Positions 1 through 7,676 of a stretch of DNA of 64,000 nt are shown one piece after another. The translations under genes were made by a program, and so were the position numbers. A model generated the notes under the pieces. It was not told the origin of the DNA. It searched no databases and worked only from the letters and a program-made list of their open reading frames with translations. The stretch's first letter is position 1. Every line of letters begins with the position of its first letter. The DNA is from Lacrimispora amygdalina (GTDB lineage: Bacteria; Bacillota; Clostridia; Lachnospirales; Lachnospiraceae), in the NCBI RefSeq assembly GCF_900205965.1, contig NZ_OAOF01000005.1, forward strand, positions 1 through 64,000, in the 5' to 3' direction.

Positions 1-172
1 AAATCCAGAAATAACTTGCAATCCAGTCGATACAGAGTTAACATCAACAACCAATAAAAGAAATAACTTGTCCTTTCACCCATTGGTTTGTTGTAGATAG
101 GCTGTCGAACCCTTGCGGAGTCAATAAGAGTTTACGCTGTCATCTGAGGTTGCCGGTACGGGAACTAATTGG
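1..172. other. Possible left end of the IS110 element
   Basis: This gene-free stretch lies directly upstream of the IS110 transposase remnant. In IS110-group elements the left-end non-coding DNA encodes the bridge RNA (family knowledge). The sequence contains a short repeat, AAATAACTTG, twice (around 10-20 and 60-70). I cannot fold the RNA here, so this is only a positional assignment. Confidence 0.3.
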
Positions 173-568
173 TTGGAAACAAGATCAGGAGGGAGAGAAT
201 TGCAGAGAAGAGAAAATCTGCTTTATGTGGGGATTGACCTGCATAAGGAAACACATACCGCAGTGATGGTGAACTGCTGGAATGAAAAGTTAGAGGTAGT
301 AGTGATAGAAAACAAGCCCATTGAATTTAAGAAACTAGCGGAAAAGGCAAAAAGAAAATCCAATCATCTTGGTCTTGAGCCTATTTACGGATTGGAGAAT
401 GCATACGGCTACGGCAGAAGTTTAGCTGTCTGGCTGATTGAAAATGGTTACATAGTAAAATCTAATCATCCGGTATTTTATGACTACTATATGCGGTAAA
501 TTGGTGAAGGTAAGACAAAGTCTCAGATACTGGTTACTATCATGCGCCGATTGGTGAACATCGTGTAT
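173..568 (+). pseudogene. IS110-family transposase remnant
   Basis: The first roughly 100 residues carry the start of the IS110 DEDD (RuvC-like) domain, with YVGIDLHKETHTAVMV and the first catalytic Asp in GIDLHK. A TAA stop at 497-499 ends the frame. Reading on in the same frame (about 500-568) gives GEGKTKSQILVTIMRRLVNI, which looks like the extreme C-terminus of IS110 transposases. The element therefore seems to have lost about 250 internal residues and cannot be active. IS110 proteins are normally near 400 residues. The upstream 1-172 would be the left-end non-coding region. The N-terminal assignment is secure; the C-terminal assignment is by recognition of the tail only. Confidence 0.8.
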
Positions 569-751
569 GGATGATATTATTGTTGCTGTATGGATTGCTT
601 TCATTGATGTAAAAAAGTTAAACGTGAAATAGATAATATATTTAGACATCTTTACACTGCTGTAAATGTAAATCAGCTGTAGATCTGTAAAATATCATAA
701 AAATCATCTCTATTTTGAAACATATTTTTCATAAAATCCCATTATCTGCTA

Positions 752-839
752 TCTGAATCACAAAAATATTTCGATATTGAATATAAGTGATATAATCTTC
801 AGATACTGAATCACATAAACATTTTCGAACTGAATTATA
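752..839 (+). promoter_or_regulatory. Imperfect direct repeats around the recombinase promoter
   Basis: Two copies of a roughly 32-bp sequence, 753-785 and 806-838, share CTGAATCACA, a following AT-rich run, TCGA and a second GAAT half. They differ by one indel and a few substitutions. The best -10 hexamer (TATAAT, 791-796) lies between the copies and has no good -35 at 17 bp. This is the layout of a promoter controlled by a dimeric or repeat-binding regulator, possibly the recombinase itself (inference). Confidence 0.5.
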
Positions 840-864
840 TCAATAGCAGACTATGGAGGGTACT

Positions 865-1752
865 ATGAAAAAGAATCAGAGTGAAAACAGAATTATAACA
901 GAAGGCGTAATCGAAGAATACTGCAAATGGCTGTACTGCCAGGAAAAGAGCCAGGTGACCATTCAGAAATACCGGTATTATCTGGAGCAATTTTCATACT
1001 TTATGGAGGGGAGAAACATAAACAAAGAGCTGGTAATCTTATGGAAAGCCCAGCTGCGAAAAAGGTTTTCCCCAGTAACTGCCAACGGAGCACTGGCTGC
1101 AGTTAATGGATTTTTTAAATACAGCGGCTGGCCGGATTTCACTGTGAGATTTTTTAAGATCAGCAGCAGTGTGTTCTGTACAGAACAGAAGGAGTTAAGT
1201 AAAGGGGAATATAAAAGGCTGGTCAAGGCAGCACAGGAAAATAAAAATGAACGTCTGGCCATGATCCTGCAGACAATCTGTTCCTGTGGTATCCGAATTT
1301 CCGAGCTGCCCTTTATTACCGTTGAAGCAGTGAGGAATGGTGTGGCAGAGGTTGAATGCAAAGGCAGGATCCGTACCGTTATGCTGACCCGCCAATTATG
1401 CGAATTATTAACAGAATATGCAAAGAAACGGCATATTGTTTCCGGTATGATCTTTATTACCCGCAATGGAAAAGCGGTAGACAGAAGCAATATCTGGAGG
1501 GAAATGAAAGCATTGGGATATCTGGCCCGAGTTGCTGAAGAGAAGATATTTCCTCATAACCTTCGTCATTTGTTTGCCAGAACCTTTTATACGATGGAGA
1601 AAGATTTATCGAGGCTTGCAGATATATTAGGACACAGTGATGTGAATACTACCCGTATTTACACAAAAGAAAGTGGTCATGCACATTTGAAAATATTGGA
1701 GCAATTAGACCTATTAGTCGCACAATACAACGGAATACCTCTTTTGTTGTAA
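865..1752 (+). CDS. Tyrosine recombinase, likely DNA invertase of the adjacent switch
   Basis: This is an XerC/D-like tyrosine recombinase of 295 residues. The N-terminal part (about residues 10-90) resembles a SAM-like core-binding domain. The catalytic part shows Arg in CSCGIRISELP, Lys in the CKGRIRTV hairpin, His and Arg in PHNLRHLF, His in LGHSDVNTTRIY, and the nucleophile Tyr in the same segment. The ATG at 865 is preferred over 853 because GGAGGG lies just before it. The stop codon lies inside the first of two inverted recombination sites (1725-1752). Its partner site is at 1952-1979, upstream of the Tad operon. Neighbourhood and sites suggest local inversion rather than phage integration. 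No phage or conjugative genes accompany it. Confidence 0.85.
   Translation: MKKNQSENRIITEGVIEEYCKWLYCQEKSQVTIQKYRYYLEQFSYFMEGRNINKELVILWKAQLRKRFSPVTANGALAAVNGFFKYSGWPDFTVRFFKISSSVFCTEQKELSKGEYKRLVKAAQENKNERLAMILQTICSCGIRISELPFITVEAVRNGVAEVECKGRIRTVMLTRQLCELLTEYAKKRHIVSGMIFITRNGKAVDRSNIWREMKALGYLARVAEEKIFPHNLRHLFARTFYTMEKDLSRLADILGHSDVNTTRIYTKESGHAHLKILEQLDLLVAQYNGIPLLL
1725..1752 (+). repeat. Inverted recombination site 1 (inside the recombinase 3' end)
   Basis: The site consists of a left arm ATACAACGGAA (1725-1735), a core TACCTC (1736-1741) and a right arm TTTTGTTGTAA (1742-1752). The two arms are imperfect inverted repeats, as expected for two tyrosine-recombinase monomers around a 6-bp crossover region. 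The right arm encodes the last residues and the stop codon of the recombinase. Site 2 carries an identical right arm, so inversion would leave the recombinase reading frame and stop unchanged. Confidence 0.85.
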
Positions 1753-1962
1753 TAATACGTCGAATCTATTGAATAATATACTACATAAATCTTTAAAAGT
1801 CTACAATTATTTTAAGAAATTGTTTTAAATGTATAAATTTGTTAATTTTGGATAGCACAAACAGGCTGGAGTTGTTAAAAATTCCCCAGCCTGTTTGTGG
1901 TGTCCTCCTTTTTTTTATTAAAGGCCCACATCTGGTTAAATTTTAAGTTATTTACAACAAAA
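1742..1962. other. Putative invertible DNA segment controlling the Tad operon
   Basis: The 221 bp between the two crossover cores contain no gene. In the present orientation they contain a rho-independent terminator aimed at the Tad operon. The other strand has the same hairpin without a U-run, plus a weak promoter candidate: TTGTAG at 1806-1801 and TAGTAT at 1783-1778 on the minus strand, 17 bp apart. That promoter would point into the operon after inversion. I therefore infer that the sequenced orientation is OFF or low, and the inverted one ON. The sites are seen; function is inferred. Confidence 0.7.
1856..1917 (+). terminator. Terminator within the invertible segment
   Basis: A perfect 14-bp stem (1856-1869 with 1886-1899, beginning CACAAACAGGCTGG) has a 16-nt loop. 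An eight-T run follows on the plus strand only. It should stop transcription coming from the recombinase gene before the Tad operon. It would not do so after inversion, because no T-run follows the hairpin on the other strand. Confidence 0.8.
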
Positions 1963-1979
1963 GAGGTATTCTGTTGTAA
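1952..1979 (-). repeat. Inverted recombination site 2 (upstream of the Tad operon)
   Basis: On the plus strand the site is arm TTACAACAAAA (1952-1962), core GAGGTA (1963-1968) and arm TTCTGTTGTAA (1969-1979). The reverse complement matches site 1 at 26 of 28 positions, with an identical 6-bp core in opposite orientation. The arms match each other at 10 of 11 positions when inverted. It lies about 65 bp before the first Tad gene. Confidence 0.85.
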
Positions 1980-2044
1980 CCGTTTTGAATCAGTCATTGA
2001 AACAGCATACAAGCCTTATAAGTTTAGGAACATGGGGGGAGAAA

Positions 2045-2722
2045 ATGAATGGAATTATAGTTACTGCCGTTTTGACTGGCATAAGCTGTCTGGTTGGATT
2101 TTTTATACCGGAATTATCATATTCCTTTGCCTGTTATAAATGCAGGCGGAAGGGATATCCGGGGCCGATAAGAATCCCCGGTCTCCAGTGGAAAACTGTA
2201 AGCCTGATTTTTACCGCAGGCATAACAGGATTGTCCCGCCTTCTATTACCGTTCGATCAGGCCATATTTACGATTCTCATCTGCTATATTGCAGCTTTTG
2301 GGATTTGTGTGGACAGGTTAATAAGAATCATCGCCAATGAAATGCTGTGGGTGATTCTGGCAGCAGGTCTTATATACCGTATACATTCAGGCGGCTTGAT
2401 TGGTCTTATGGGTTCAGCCGGAGCAATGGCGCTGGTTATTGCTATTTTCGGTCTGACAATGATATTCACTTATGTAAGGAAAGGAACTGCCGGAGTTGGA
2501 ATGGGAGATGTAAAGCTCGCCATGATCATTGCAATAACGGTCGGCTTCCCGGGAGTGTTTTACTTCCTGACAGGGATGGCCTGTGTCATCGGATTTTATT
2601 GTGTGGCAGGAATAAAATATGGTTTCCTGGTCCGGGAAAGTACGTTTCCTATGTGTGGCCACATAATGGCAGGTTTTCTGATCGCATTGCTTTGGCCGTA
2701 CATATCGATCACTATTTTGTGA
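2045..2722 (+). CDS. Prepilin peptidase (TadV/CpaA type, family A24)
   Basis: This integral-membrane aspartic peptidase of 225 residues cleaves the leader of Flp-type prepilins at the membrane. The two catalytic Asp regions are visible: an Asp followed by RLIRIIANE, matching the DxRxxxIPN-type motif, and the GxGD motif in GVGMGDVKLAM. Six or more hydrophobic segments are present. The first residues could be a shortened version of the N-terminal domain of larger family members, as in TadV. The ATG at 2045 is chosen for its GGGGGGAG ribosome site at 2034-2041. It is the first gene after the invertible segment and is followed within 15 bp by a pilin gene. Confidence 0.88.
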   Translation: MNGIIVTAVLTGISCLVGFFIPELSYSFACYKCRRKGYPGPIRIPGLQWKTVSLIFTAGITGLSRLLLPFDQAIFTILICYIAAFGICVDRLIRIIANEMLWVILAAGLIYRIHSGGLIGLMGSAGAMALVIAIFGLTMIFTYVRKGTAGVGMGDVKLAMIIAITVGFPGVFYFLTGMACVIGFYCVAGIKYGFLVRESTFPMCGHIMAGFLIALLWPYISITIL

Positions 2723-2734
2723 AATGAGGAGAAT

Positions 2735-2896
2735 ATGAAACGATTTCAATCTGAAAATGGACAGGCTATGGTTGAATATGCAACTTTGTTTGCGACAGTA
2801 GTAATCGTAGCCGCGATTACCTTCGGAAATATGTCAGGGGCAGCAGTTAAGATTTACGATCTGATTCAGAACACTCTGCTTCCGATGTTTCCATAA
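2735..2896 (+). CDS. Small Flp/TadE-like pseudopilin, 53 aa
   Basis: This short protein has a charged start, then ENGQAMVEYATLFATVVIVA. That is the Flp pilin pattern of a short leader, a GQxMVEY processing region with the conserved Glu-Tyr, and one hydrophobic helix. The remainder (about 20 residues) ends LLPMFP. It has a ribosome site (GAGGAGAAT) and follows the prepilin peptidase by 12 bp. It differs from the second pilin at 3017 in its C-terminal half, so it may be a minor pilin or an assembly initiator (inference). Confidence 0.8.
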   Translation: MKRFQSENGQAMVEYATLFATVVIVAAITFGNMSGAAVKIYDLIQNTLLPMFP

Positions 2897-3016
2897 TATT
2901 TGGAGTAACCAGCCGGTTTGGTTAATACATATTAAAGATTTGTGATGAAATGTGGAATTAGTATAATGAAGTCTTATGCTGGTTTTAAATATACAAAAGA
3001 TGGGGAGGTGAAAAAT

Positions 3017-3181
3017 ATGAAAAAACTTTGGGATAAATTTGTTTCTGAGGAAAGCGGACAGGGTATGGTGGAATATGGATTAATTCTTGCTCTGATTGCT
3101 GTTGCTGTTATTCTTGGATTACAGGCACTTGGCACTAAGGTTCAGGGTACATTTGATACAATTAATGGTTCAATGCCGTAA
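3017..3181 (+). CDS. flp: Flp-type major pilin, 54 aa
   Basis: The sequence has SGQGMVEYGLILALIAVAVI. This is the Flp prepilin signature: a Gly before the mature start, Glu-Tyr at mature positions 5-6, then a hydrophobic helix. It is followed by a short tail (TKVQGTFDTINGSMP). The prepilin peptidase encoded upstream should process it. The ATG at 3017 is chosen for the GGGGAGGTG ribosome site. A large stem-loop after the gene (3222-3264) may hold its transcript at a higher level than the downstream assembly genes. This strong site and the family's typical sequence make it the probable major subunit. Confidence 0.92.
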   Translation: MKKLWDKFVSEESGQGMVEYGLILALIAVAVILGLQALGTKVQGTFDTINGSMP

Positions 3182-3221
3182 TAAAAAGTGATAAAAAATC
3201 AAACCGGCTGTTGCTTATAGA

Positions 3222-3264
3222 AAGACGAGGCGAATATTCAGTGAACATCTGCGAGCCTCGTCTT
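3222..3264 (+). terminator. Stem-loop between pilin and assembly genes
   Basis: A 10-bp perfect stem (AAGACGAGGC at 3222-3231 pairing with 3255-3264) has a 23-nt loop and only a weak U-containing tail (GAATTGTAAT). It is better read as an attenuator or a 3'-end stabiliser for the pilin messenger than as a full terminator, because the Tad genes continue in the same direction with no obvious new promoter. Confidence 0.6.
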
Positions 3265-3301
3265 GAATTGTAATGAGGCGTAATACCAGGGAGGAATTAA
3301 G

Positions 3302-4120
3302 GTGAAAAAAATTCGTTTGATTGCATTGGCAGTTGCATTCCTTGTGTTCATAGGCGGATACCGGATGCTTGCAATGAGAGAAAACCATCAGTCCACAACC
3401 CGGGCTGACGGTCAGAAAATCGAAGTAGTTGTTGCGGCGCAGGATCTCGCCCCCTACACAACGCTGACGAAGGATATGATAAAGCTTAAAAAGGTACTGG
3501 TTGATGAAGATATAAAGGGATATTACAGTAAGCCGGAGGAAGTTGTGGGAAAGGTATGTGTGGCAAATATCTTTCAGGATGAAGTGTTTACAAACCGAAG
3601 GCTGGCAGATGACAATGCAGAAGTTCTGGGACTTTCCTCAAGGCTTGAGGAAGGCAAGAGGGCGGTATCCATAAATACCGATTTAGAACAGGGTGTTTCC
3701 AATAATCTCAGAGTGGGAAACTATGTGGACGTTATTTTTACAGGAACATTAAAATCGTCTGTGCAGGGGAGCGAAGAAGAGATTCCGGCAGGGCTTACCA
3801 TGGAACGGATTATGGGACCCCAGAATCCGGCCAATGCCCAGGTTGTAAATGATTCAATAGGCAATGAATTCTCTGTCATTGCCCTGCAGAATATTAAGGT
3901 TGCAGCGCTTGGAAACTCGTTTTCCTTTGACAGCAACAAAGACTATAAAGACGAGGAATACGTAAGTGTCACATTGGAGGTTACCCCCTCCCAGGCAGCC
4001 CAGATTGCCCTCATGAAGAGCGGGGAAGGGAAAATACAGCTGGCACTCAGACCACAGGAGGACAGCAATGTTGTTAATGAACCCCGTGGATCGGTACTTA
4101 AGAATTATGAAGGAAATTAG
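3302..4120 (+). CDS. cpaB: Tad pilus assembly protein CpaB/RcpC
   Basis: CpaB-type proteins are membrane-anchored factors of the Flp pilus with a SAF domain. This 272-residue protein has an N-terminal membrane segment (IRLIALAVAFLVFIGGY). A SAF-like region follows (about 40-100, with VVVAAQDLAPYTTLTKDMI), and then the RcpC/CpaB C-terminal part, with EGKRAVSI and NLRVGNYVDVIFT. It starts with GTG after GGAGGAATTAAG. In Gram-negatives the partner is the secretin; no secretin is present here, as expected for a single-membrane cell. Confidence 0.88.
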   Translation: MKKIRLIALAVAFLVFIGGYRMLAMRENHQSTTRADGQKIEVVVAAQDLAPYTTLTKDMIKLKKVLVDEDIKGYYSKPEEVVGKVCVANIFQDEVFTNRRLADDNAEVLGLSSRLEEGKRAVSINTDLEQGVSNNLRVGNYVDVIFTGTLKSSVQGSEEEIPAGLTMERIMGPQNPANAQVVNDSIGNEFSVIALQNIKVAALGNSFSFDSNKDYKDEEYVSVTLEVTPSQAAQIALMKSGEGKIQLALRPQEDSNVVNEPRGSVLKNYEGN

Positions 4121-4147
4121 TTTTCTTTGGGAAAGGGGAATCAGCTT

Positions 4148-5344
4148 GTGAAAATTAAAATTCTGCTCCTGGGAATACCGGAGAAATGTTCACAGATAAA
4201 AACGCAGATCAAAGATGATGAGATGACCGTAGTCGGATATGTGGTAGATGAGAATCAGGTACTGAATGAAATTAACCGGACCATGCCGGATCTGATTCTG
4301 ATTACAGATACTTCACCCATGGCCCTGCGGTCCTGCCAGCAGATTTATCTGCTGCGTCCGCGCTCTGTACCGATTGTGCTGTCTGATCTGGATGACAGCG
4401 ATCTGATGTATAAGATCCTGCAGTCCGGAGTCCACTACATACTGCCTGAAAATATAGAACCCATTAATCTGATTGCAGAATTAAAGGGTATCTACAGCAA
4501 TGAATCTAACCGGATTCTGGCATTGGAAAATACAGGAGCCAAGTCTTCCAAATCAAAAGTAATTATGGTCTTCGGACCAAAGGCTGGAGTGGGAAAGACC
4601 ACTCTTGCTGTAAATATGTCAATCAAGCTGGCTCAGAAAAATAATAAGGTGGTTATTCTGGATTATGACTTTCAGTCCGGTGACGTTGGTAATCTGTTTG
4701 GTATGAATCCAAGAAATACGATTCTGGAACTGATTCAGGAACAGAGTAATCCCAACGTGGATACGATCCGGCAGTTTTTGTCCCTCCATCTTTCCGGAGT
4801 GAACTTCCTTCCCAATCCACACAGCCCGGAATACGGGGCTTCCATCACAGCCAGGCAGGTTGAAAGTATCATTGCGGCACTGCGGGTTTATTATGACTAT
4901 GTAATTGTCGATGCAGTTTCAGGGTTTGATGATACATCAGCATGCTGTATTGACTGTGCCTCCACTGTTTTATTTGTAACAGTAAAAGATGTGCCTGCGC
5001 TGCACAATGCGAAGAAAAGTCTGCAGGTGCTGGCAGAGCTGACGGATAAACAGAAGATTAAACTGGTTGTCGGAAAGTCCTGTGGTTATGGAATATCAGA
5101 CAGCGATGTTTCCCGTGTGCTGGGCATGCCGGTGTGGGGGTCCATCCCCTATGATGAAAAATCAGCAGTGGCAGCAGCAAATCAGGGGCAGCCACTGGTA
5201 TTGTCATATCCGAAAAGTAAAATCTGCAAGGAAATTTCCAATATAACAGAACAGTTAGAAGGAATGAACGAGGGTTACAGAAATGTGAAAAGCAGAAAAA
5301 AGAAACGGATATCATTCCTTCAAAAAGGAAAGGAGACTTTGTAA
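4148..5344 (+). CDS. cpaE: Tad localisation ATPase CpaE/TadZ
   Basis: This protein of about 398 residues has two parts. Residues 1-120 form an atypical receiver-like domain (KIKILLLGIPEK; PDLILITDTS). The rest is a ParA/MinD-type ATPase with a deviant Walker A (GPKAGVGKTTLAVN), the switch region VVILDYDFQSGDVG, and a DYVIVDAVSGFDD strand. TadZ proteins place the secretion machine at a cell site. A GTG start at 4148 fits the GAAAGGGGAA site better than the TTG at 4127. It follows cpaB closely and precedes tadA by 3 bp. Confidence 0.88.
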   Translation: MKIKILLLGIPEKCSQIKTQIKDDEMTVVGYVVDENQVLNEINRTMPDLILITDTSPMALRSCQQIYLLRPRSVPIVLSDLDDSDLMYKILQSGVHYILPENIEPINLIAELKGIYSNESNRILALENTGAKSSKSKVIMVFGPKAGVGKTTLAVNMSIKLAQKNNKVVILDYDFQSGDVGNLFGMNPRNTILELIQEQSNPNVDTIRQFLSLHLSGVNFLPNPHSPEYGASITARQVESIIAALRVYYDYVIVDAVSGFDDTSACCIDCASTVLFVTVKDVPALHNAKKSLQVLAELTDKQKIKLVVGKSCGYGISDSDVSRVLGMPVWGSIPYDEKSAVAAANQGQPLVLSYPKSKICKEISNITEQLEGMNEGYRNVKSRKKKRISFLQKGKETL

Positions 5345-5347
5345 GCC

Positions 5348-6706
5348 ATGGAGTGGGTAGCTCGTCTGGGTCAGACAAAGGAAACAGACCATACTGTTTC
5401 AAAGCATTTCAACGTTTCAAACGCTGAGTCAGGAAACAGGACGGATAAAAATTATGATAAATTGAAGCAGACGGTTCACCAGGAGGTAATACGGGAATAC
5501 AATGACCGTTTCTCGGACAGTACCAGTGGGAAGTTCATTGATGTTATGGATATAATCCATCAGGCCATTGCCAGGCAGGAGGAGAGTCTGACCCGTCTGG
5601 AAGAATCCAAACTTGCTCAGGAAATTTATGATGATGTTATGGGACTGGGTCCCTTAGAGCCGCTTCTTAGGGATGATTCTGTTTCTGAGATCATGGTGAA
5701 CAGTGCAAGGCAGATTTACATAGAGCGGGGAGGCAGGCTGGAGATGACAGCTGCAAGCTTTCGGGATGATGCCCATGTGTTAAAGGTAATCAACCGGATC
5801 GTTTCATCTGTGGGAAGGCGCTGTGATGAAGCTACACCCATGGTGGATGCACGATTGGCAGACGGTTCCCGTGTTAATGCCATCATTCCGCCCATCGCTT
5901 TAAAAGGTCCCTCCATCACAATCAGAAAATTCTCTTCCACGCCCCTTAAGATCGGTGATTTAATCGGATATGGCTCCTTGTCCTCCCAGATGGCAGGTTT
6001 TCTGGAGGCAGCAGTTAAGGGACGCTGCAATATCATTGTTTCCGGAGGAACCGGTTCAGGTAAAACCACACTGTTAAATGTATTATCAGGGTATATTCCT
6101 GACAGTGAAAGAATCGTTACCATAGAGGACGCGGCCGAGCTTCAGCTGAAACAGGATCATGTGGTGACTCTGGAAGGGAGGCCAAGCAATATCGAAGGAA
6201 AAGGTGTTGTTTCCATCAGGGATCTGGTAAAGAATGCACTTAGAATGCGTCCGGACCGGATTATTGTCGGAGAGGTCCGTTCCGGAGAGACGCTTGATAT
6301 GCTGCAGGCCATGAACACAGGTCATGACGGTTCCCTGACTACGGTACATGCAAATTCTTCCAGAGATGTGATATCCCGACTGGAAACAATGGTTTTGATG
6401 TCAGGAATGGAATTGCCGGCAAAAGCCATCAGAGAGCAGATCACCTCTGCCATTGATTTAATCGTTCACCAGTCCCGTTTACGGGATGGAAGCAGAAAAA
6501 TTGTCAACATATCTGAGGTGGTGGGAATGGAAGGAGATACCGTTACCATGCAGGATATCTTCAGTTTCCGCCAGAGCGGTACAGATGGAAACGGAAAAAT
6601 TGCAGGCAGATTTGAACCAACCGGAATTCATCCGAAAATTCTTGATAAGATCAGGGAAAATGGTGGTTATTGCAGGGATGACTGGTTCCTTGCGGAAAGG
6701 AGGTAA
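5348..6706 (+). CDS. tadA: Tad secretion ATPase TadA/CpaF
   Basis: This cytoplasmic hexameric ATPase of the VirB11/PulE superfamily powers pilus assembly. Across its 452 residues are an N-terminal helical region (to about 130), a linking domain with LGPLEPLLRDDSVSEIMVN, and a RecA-like core. The core shows Walker A (VSGGTGSGKTTLLN), an Asp box (RIVTIEDAAEL), Walker B (RIIVGEVRSGE) and a His box (GSLTTVHANSS). The length is normal for TadA. It directly precedes the two inner-membrane platform genes tadB and tadC. Confidence 0.96.
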   Translation: MEWVARLGQTKETDHTVSKHFNVSNAESGNRTDKNYDKLKQTVHQEVIREYNDRFSDSTSGKFIDVMDIIHQAIARQEESLTRLEESKLAQEIYDDVMGLGPLEPLLRDDSVSEIMVNSARQIYIERGGRLEMTAASFRDDAHVLKVINRIVSSVGRRCDEATPMVDARLADGSRVNAIIPPIALKGPSITIRKFSSTPLKIGDLIGYGSLSSQMAGFLEAAVKGRCNIIVSGGTGSGKTTLLNVLSGYIPDSERIVTIEDAAELQLKQDHVVTLEGRPSNIEGKGVVSIRDLVKNALRMRPDRIIVGEVRSGETLDMLQAMNTGHDGSLTTVHANSSRDVISRLETMVLMSGMELPAKAIREQITSAIDLIVHQSRLRDGSRKIVNISEVVGMEGDTVTMQDIFSFRQSGTDGNGKIAGRFEPTGIHPKILDKIRENGGYCRDDWFLAERR

Positions 6707-6708
6707 AA

Positions 6709-7641
6709 ATGATAATGGTTTGTCTGCTTTCTGCGGCAATATTCAGCTATTTTGCCATTGAATTAATACTGGAATTCCTGTTAGTAAAACAGCTGAAGAT
6801 CAATAAACGGTTAAGTGATATAAGCCGGGTAAAAAAAGAAACAGCAGCGTCTGACGGAGAAGAAAAAAAGGACAGACAGCTTTTGCGCTTTATACATATT
6901 TCCAAAAAACTGAAGGAAGAGGTCAGTTTATCCGGAATCAGGCTGCGTCCGGAGGAGTTTATCATGATCTGGTTTCTTCTTATCTTTGCTCCGGCCATGC
7001 TTTTATTTGCATTTGCTCCGGATTTAATTCAGTGTATGGGACTTTTCCTGATAGGACTGGTTGTTCCCCCGTTCTTTCTTAAAATGGCAGCTGCCAGACA
7101 GCGGTCCCTGTTCGAGGCTCAGTTAGGGGATGCCCTGATGGTGCTCTCCAATGGTCTGAGAGCCGGTTTTTCCTTTGAACAGGCACTGGAGAATGTTTCA
7201 GGGGATTTAGCCAATCCCATTGGCGGTGAACTGAACACAATTGTCAGGGAGCTTAAGCTGGGTGGGGAACTGGAACAGTCGTTTTTAATGGTGGCTGACC
7301 GAATGGAAAGCGATGATCTAAAGCTGCTGACCACAGCTGTTGTTATCCAGCAGCGGGTGGGAGGAAATCTGGCAGAAATACTGGATATCATCTCCCAGAC
7401 CATTCGGGACAGACTGACAATCAAGCGCTCCATAAAGACGCTGACTGCTCAGGGAAGAATCACAGGTCAGGTGATCGGAGCACTTCCGGTCCTTCTGCTT
7501 TTTGCTCTTTCCTTTGCCAATCCTGGGTATATTTCCCCGCTGTTTTCTTCTATGATGGGACGCTTATTACTGATGCTTGGCGGAGGAATGGAGATTTTTG
7601 GCTTCTTAATGATCAATAAAATTGTAAAGATAAAATTTTGA
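6709..7641 (+). CDS. tadB: Tad pilus platform protein TadB
   Basis: TadB is one of two paralogous inner-membrane platform proteins on which TadA acts. The 310 residues contain an N-terminal membrane helix, a central hydrophobic pair (about 85-125), and a T2SSF/GspF domain. The GspF motif here is LGDALMVLSNGLRAGFSFEQ followed by TAVVIQQRVGGNLAEILD. Two hydrophobic segments close the protein. The ATG has a GGAGGT site and sits 2 bp after tadA. Confidence 0.93.
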   Translation: MIMVCLLSAAIFSYFAIELILEFLLVKQLKINKRLSDISRVKKETAASDGEEKKDRQLLRFIHISKKLKEEVSLSGIRLRPEEFIMIWFLLIFAPAMLLFAFAPDLIQCMGLFLIGLVVPPFFLKMAAARQRSLFEAQLGDALMVLSNGLRAGFSFEQALENVSGDLANPIGGELNTIVRELKLGGELEQSFLMVADRMESDDLKLLTTAVVIQQRVGGNLAEILDIISQTIRDRLTIKRSIKTLTAQGRITGQVIGALPVLLLFALSFANPGYISPLFSSMMGRLLLMLGGGMEIFGFLMINKIVKIKF

Positions 7642-7676
7642 TGAAACCATAAGAGATAAAAACAGGAGAAAAAAAG

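Noticed and set aside
978..1490. Long minus-strand frame under the recombinase gene
   Set aside because: It is antisense to a clearly coding tyrosine recombinase, has no family features and no ribosome site.
1897..2139. Plus-strand frame crossing the second inversion site
   Set aside because: It is in a different frame from the prepilin peptidase, starts inside the terminator T-run and ends inside the peptidase gene.
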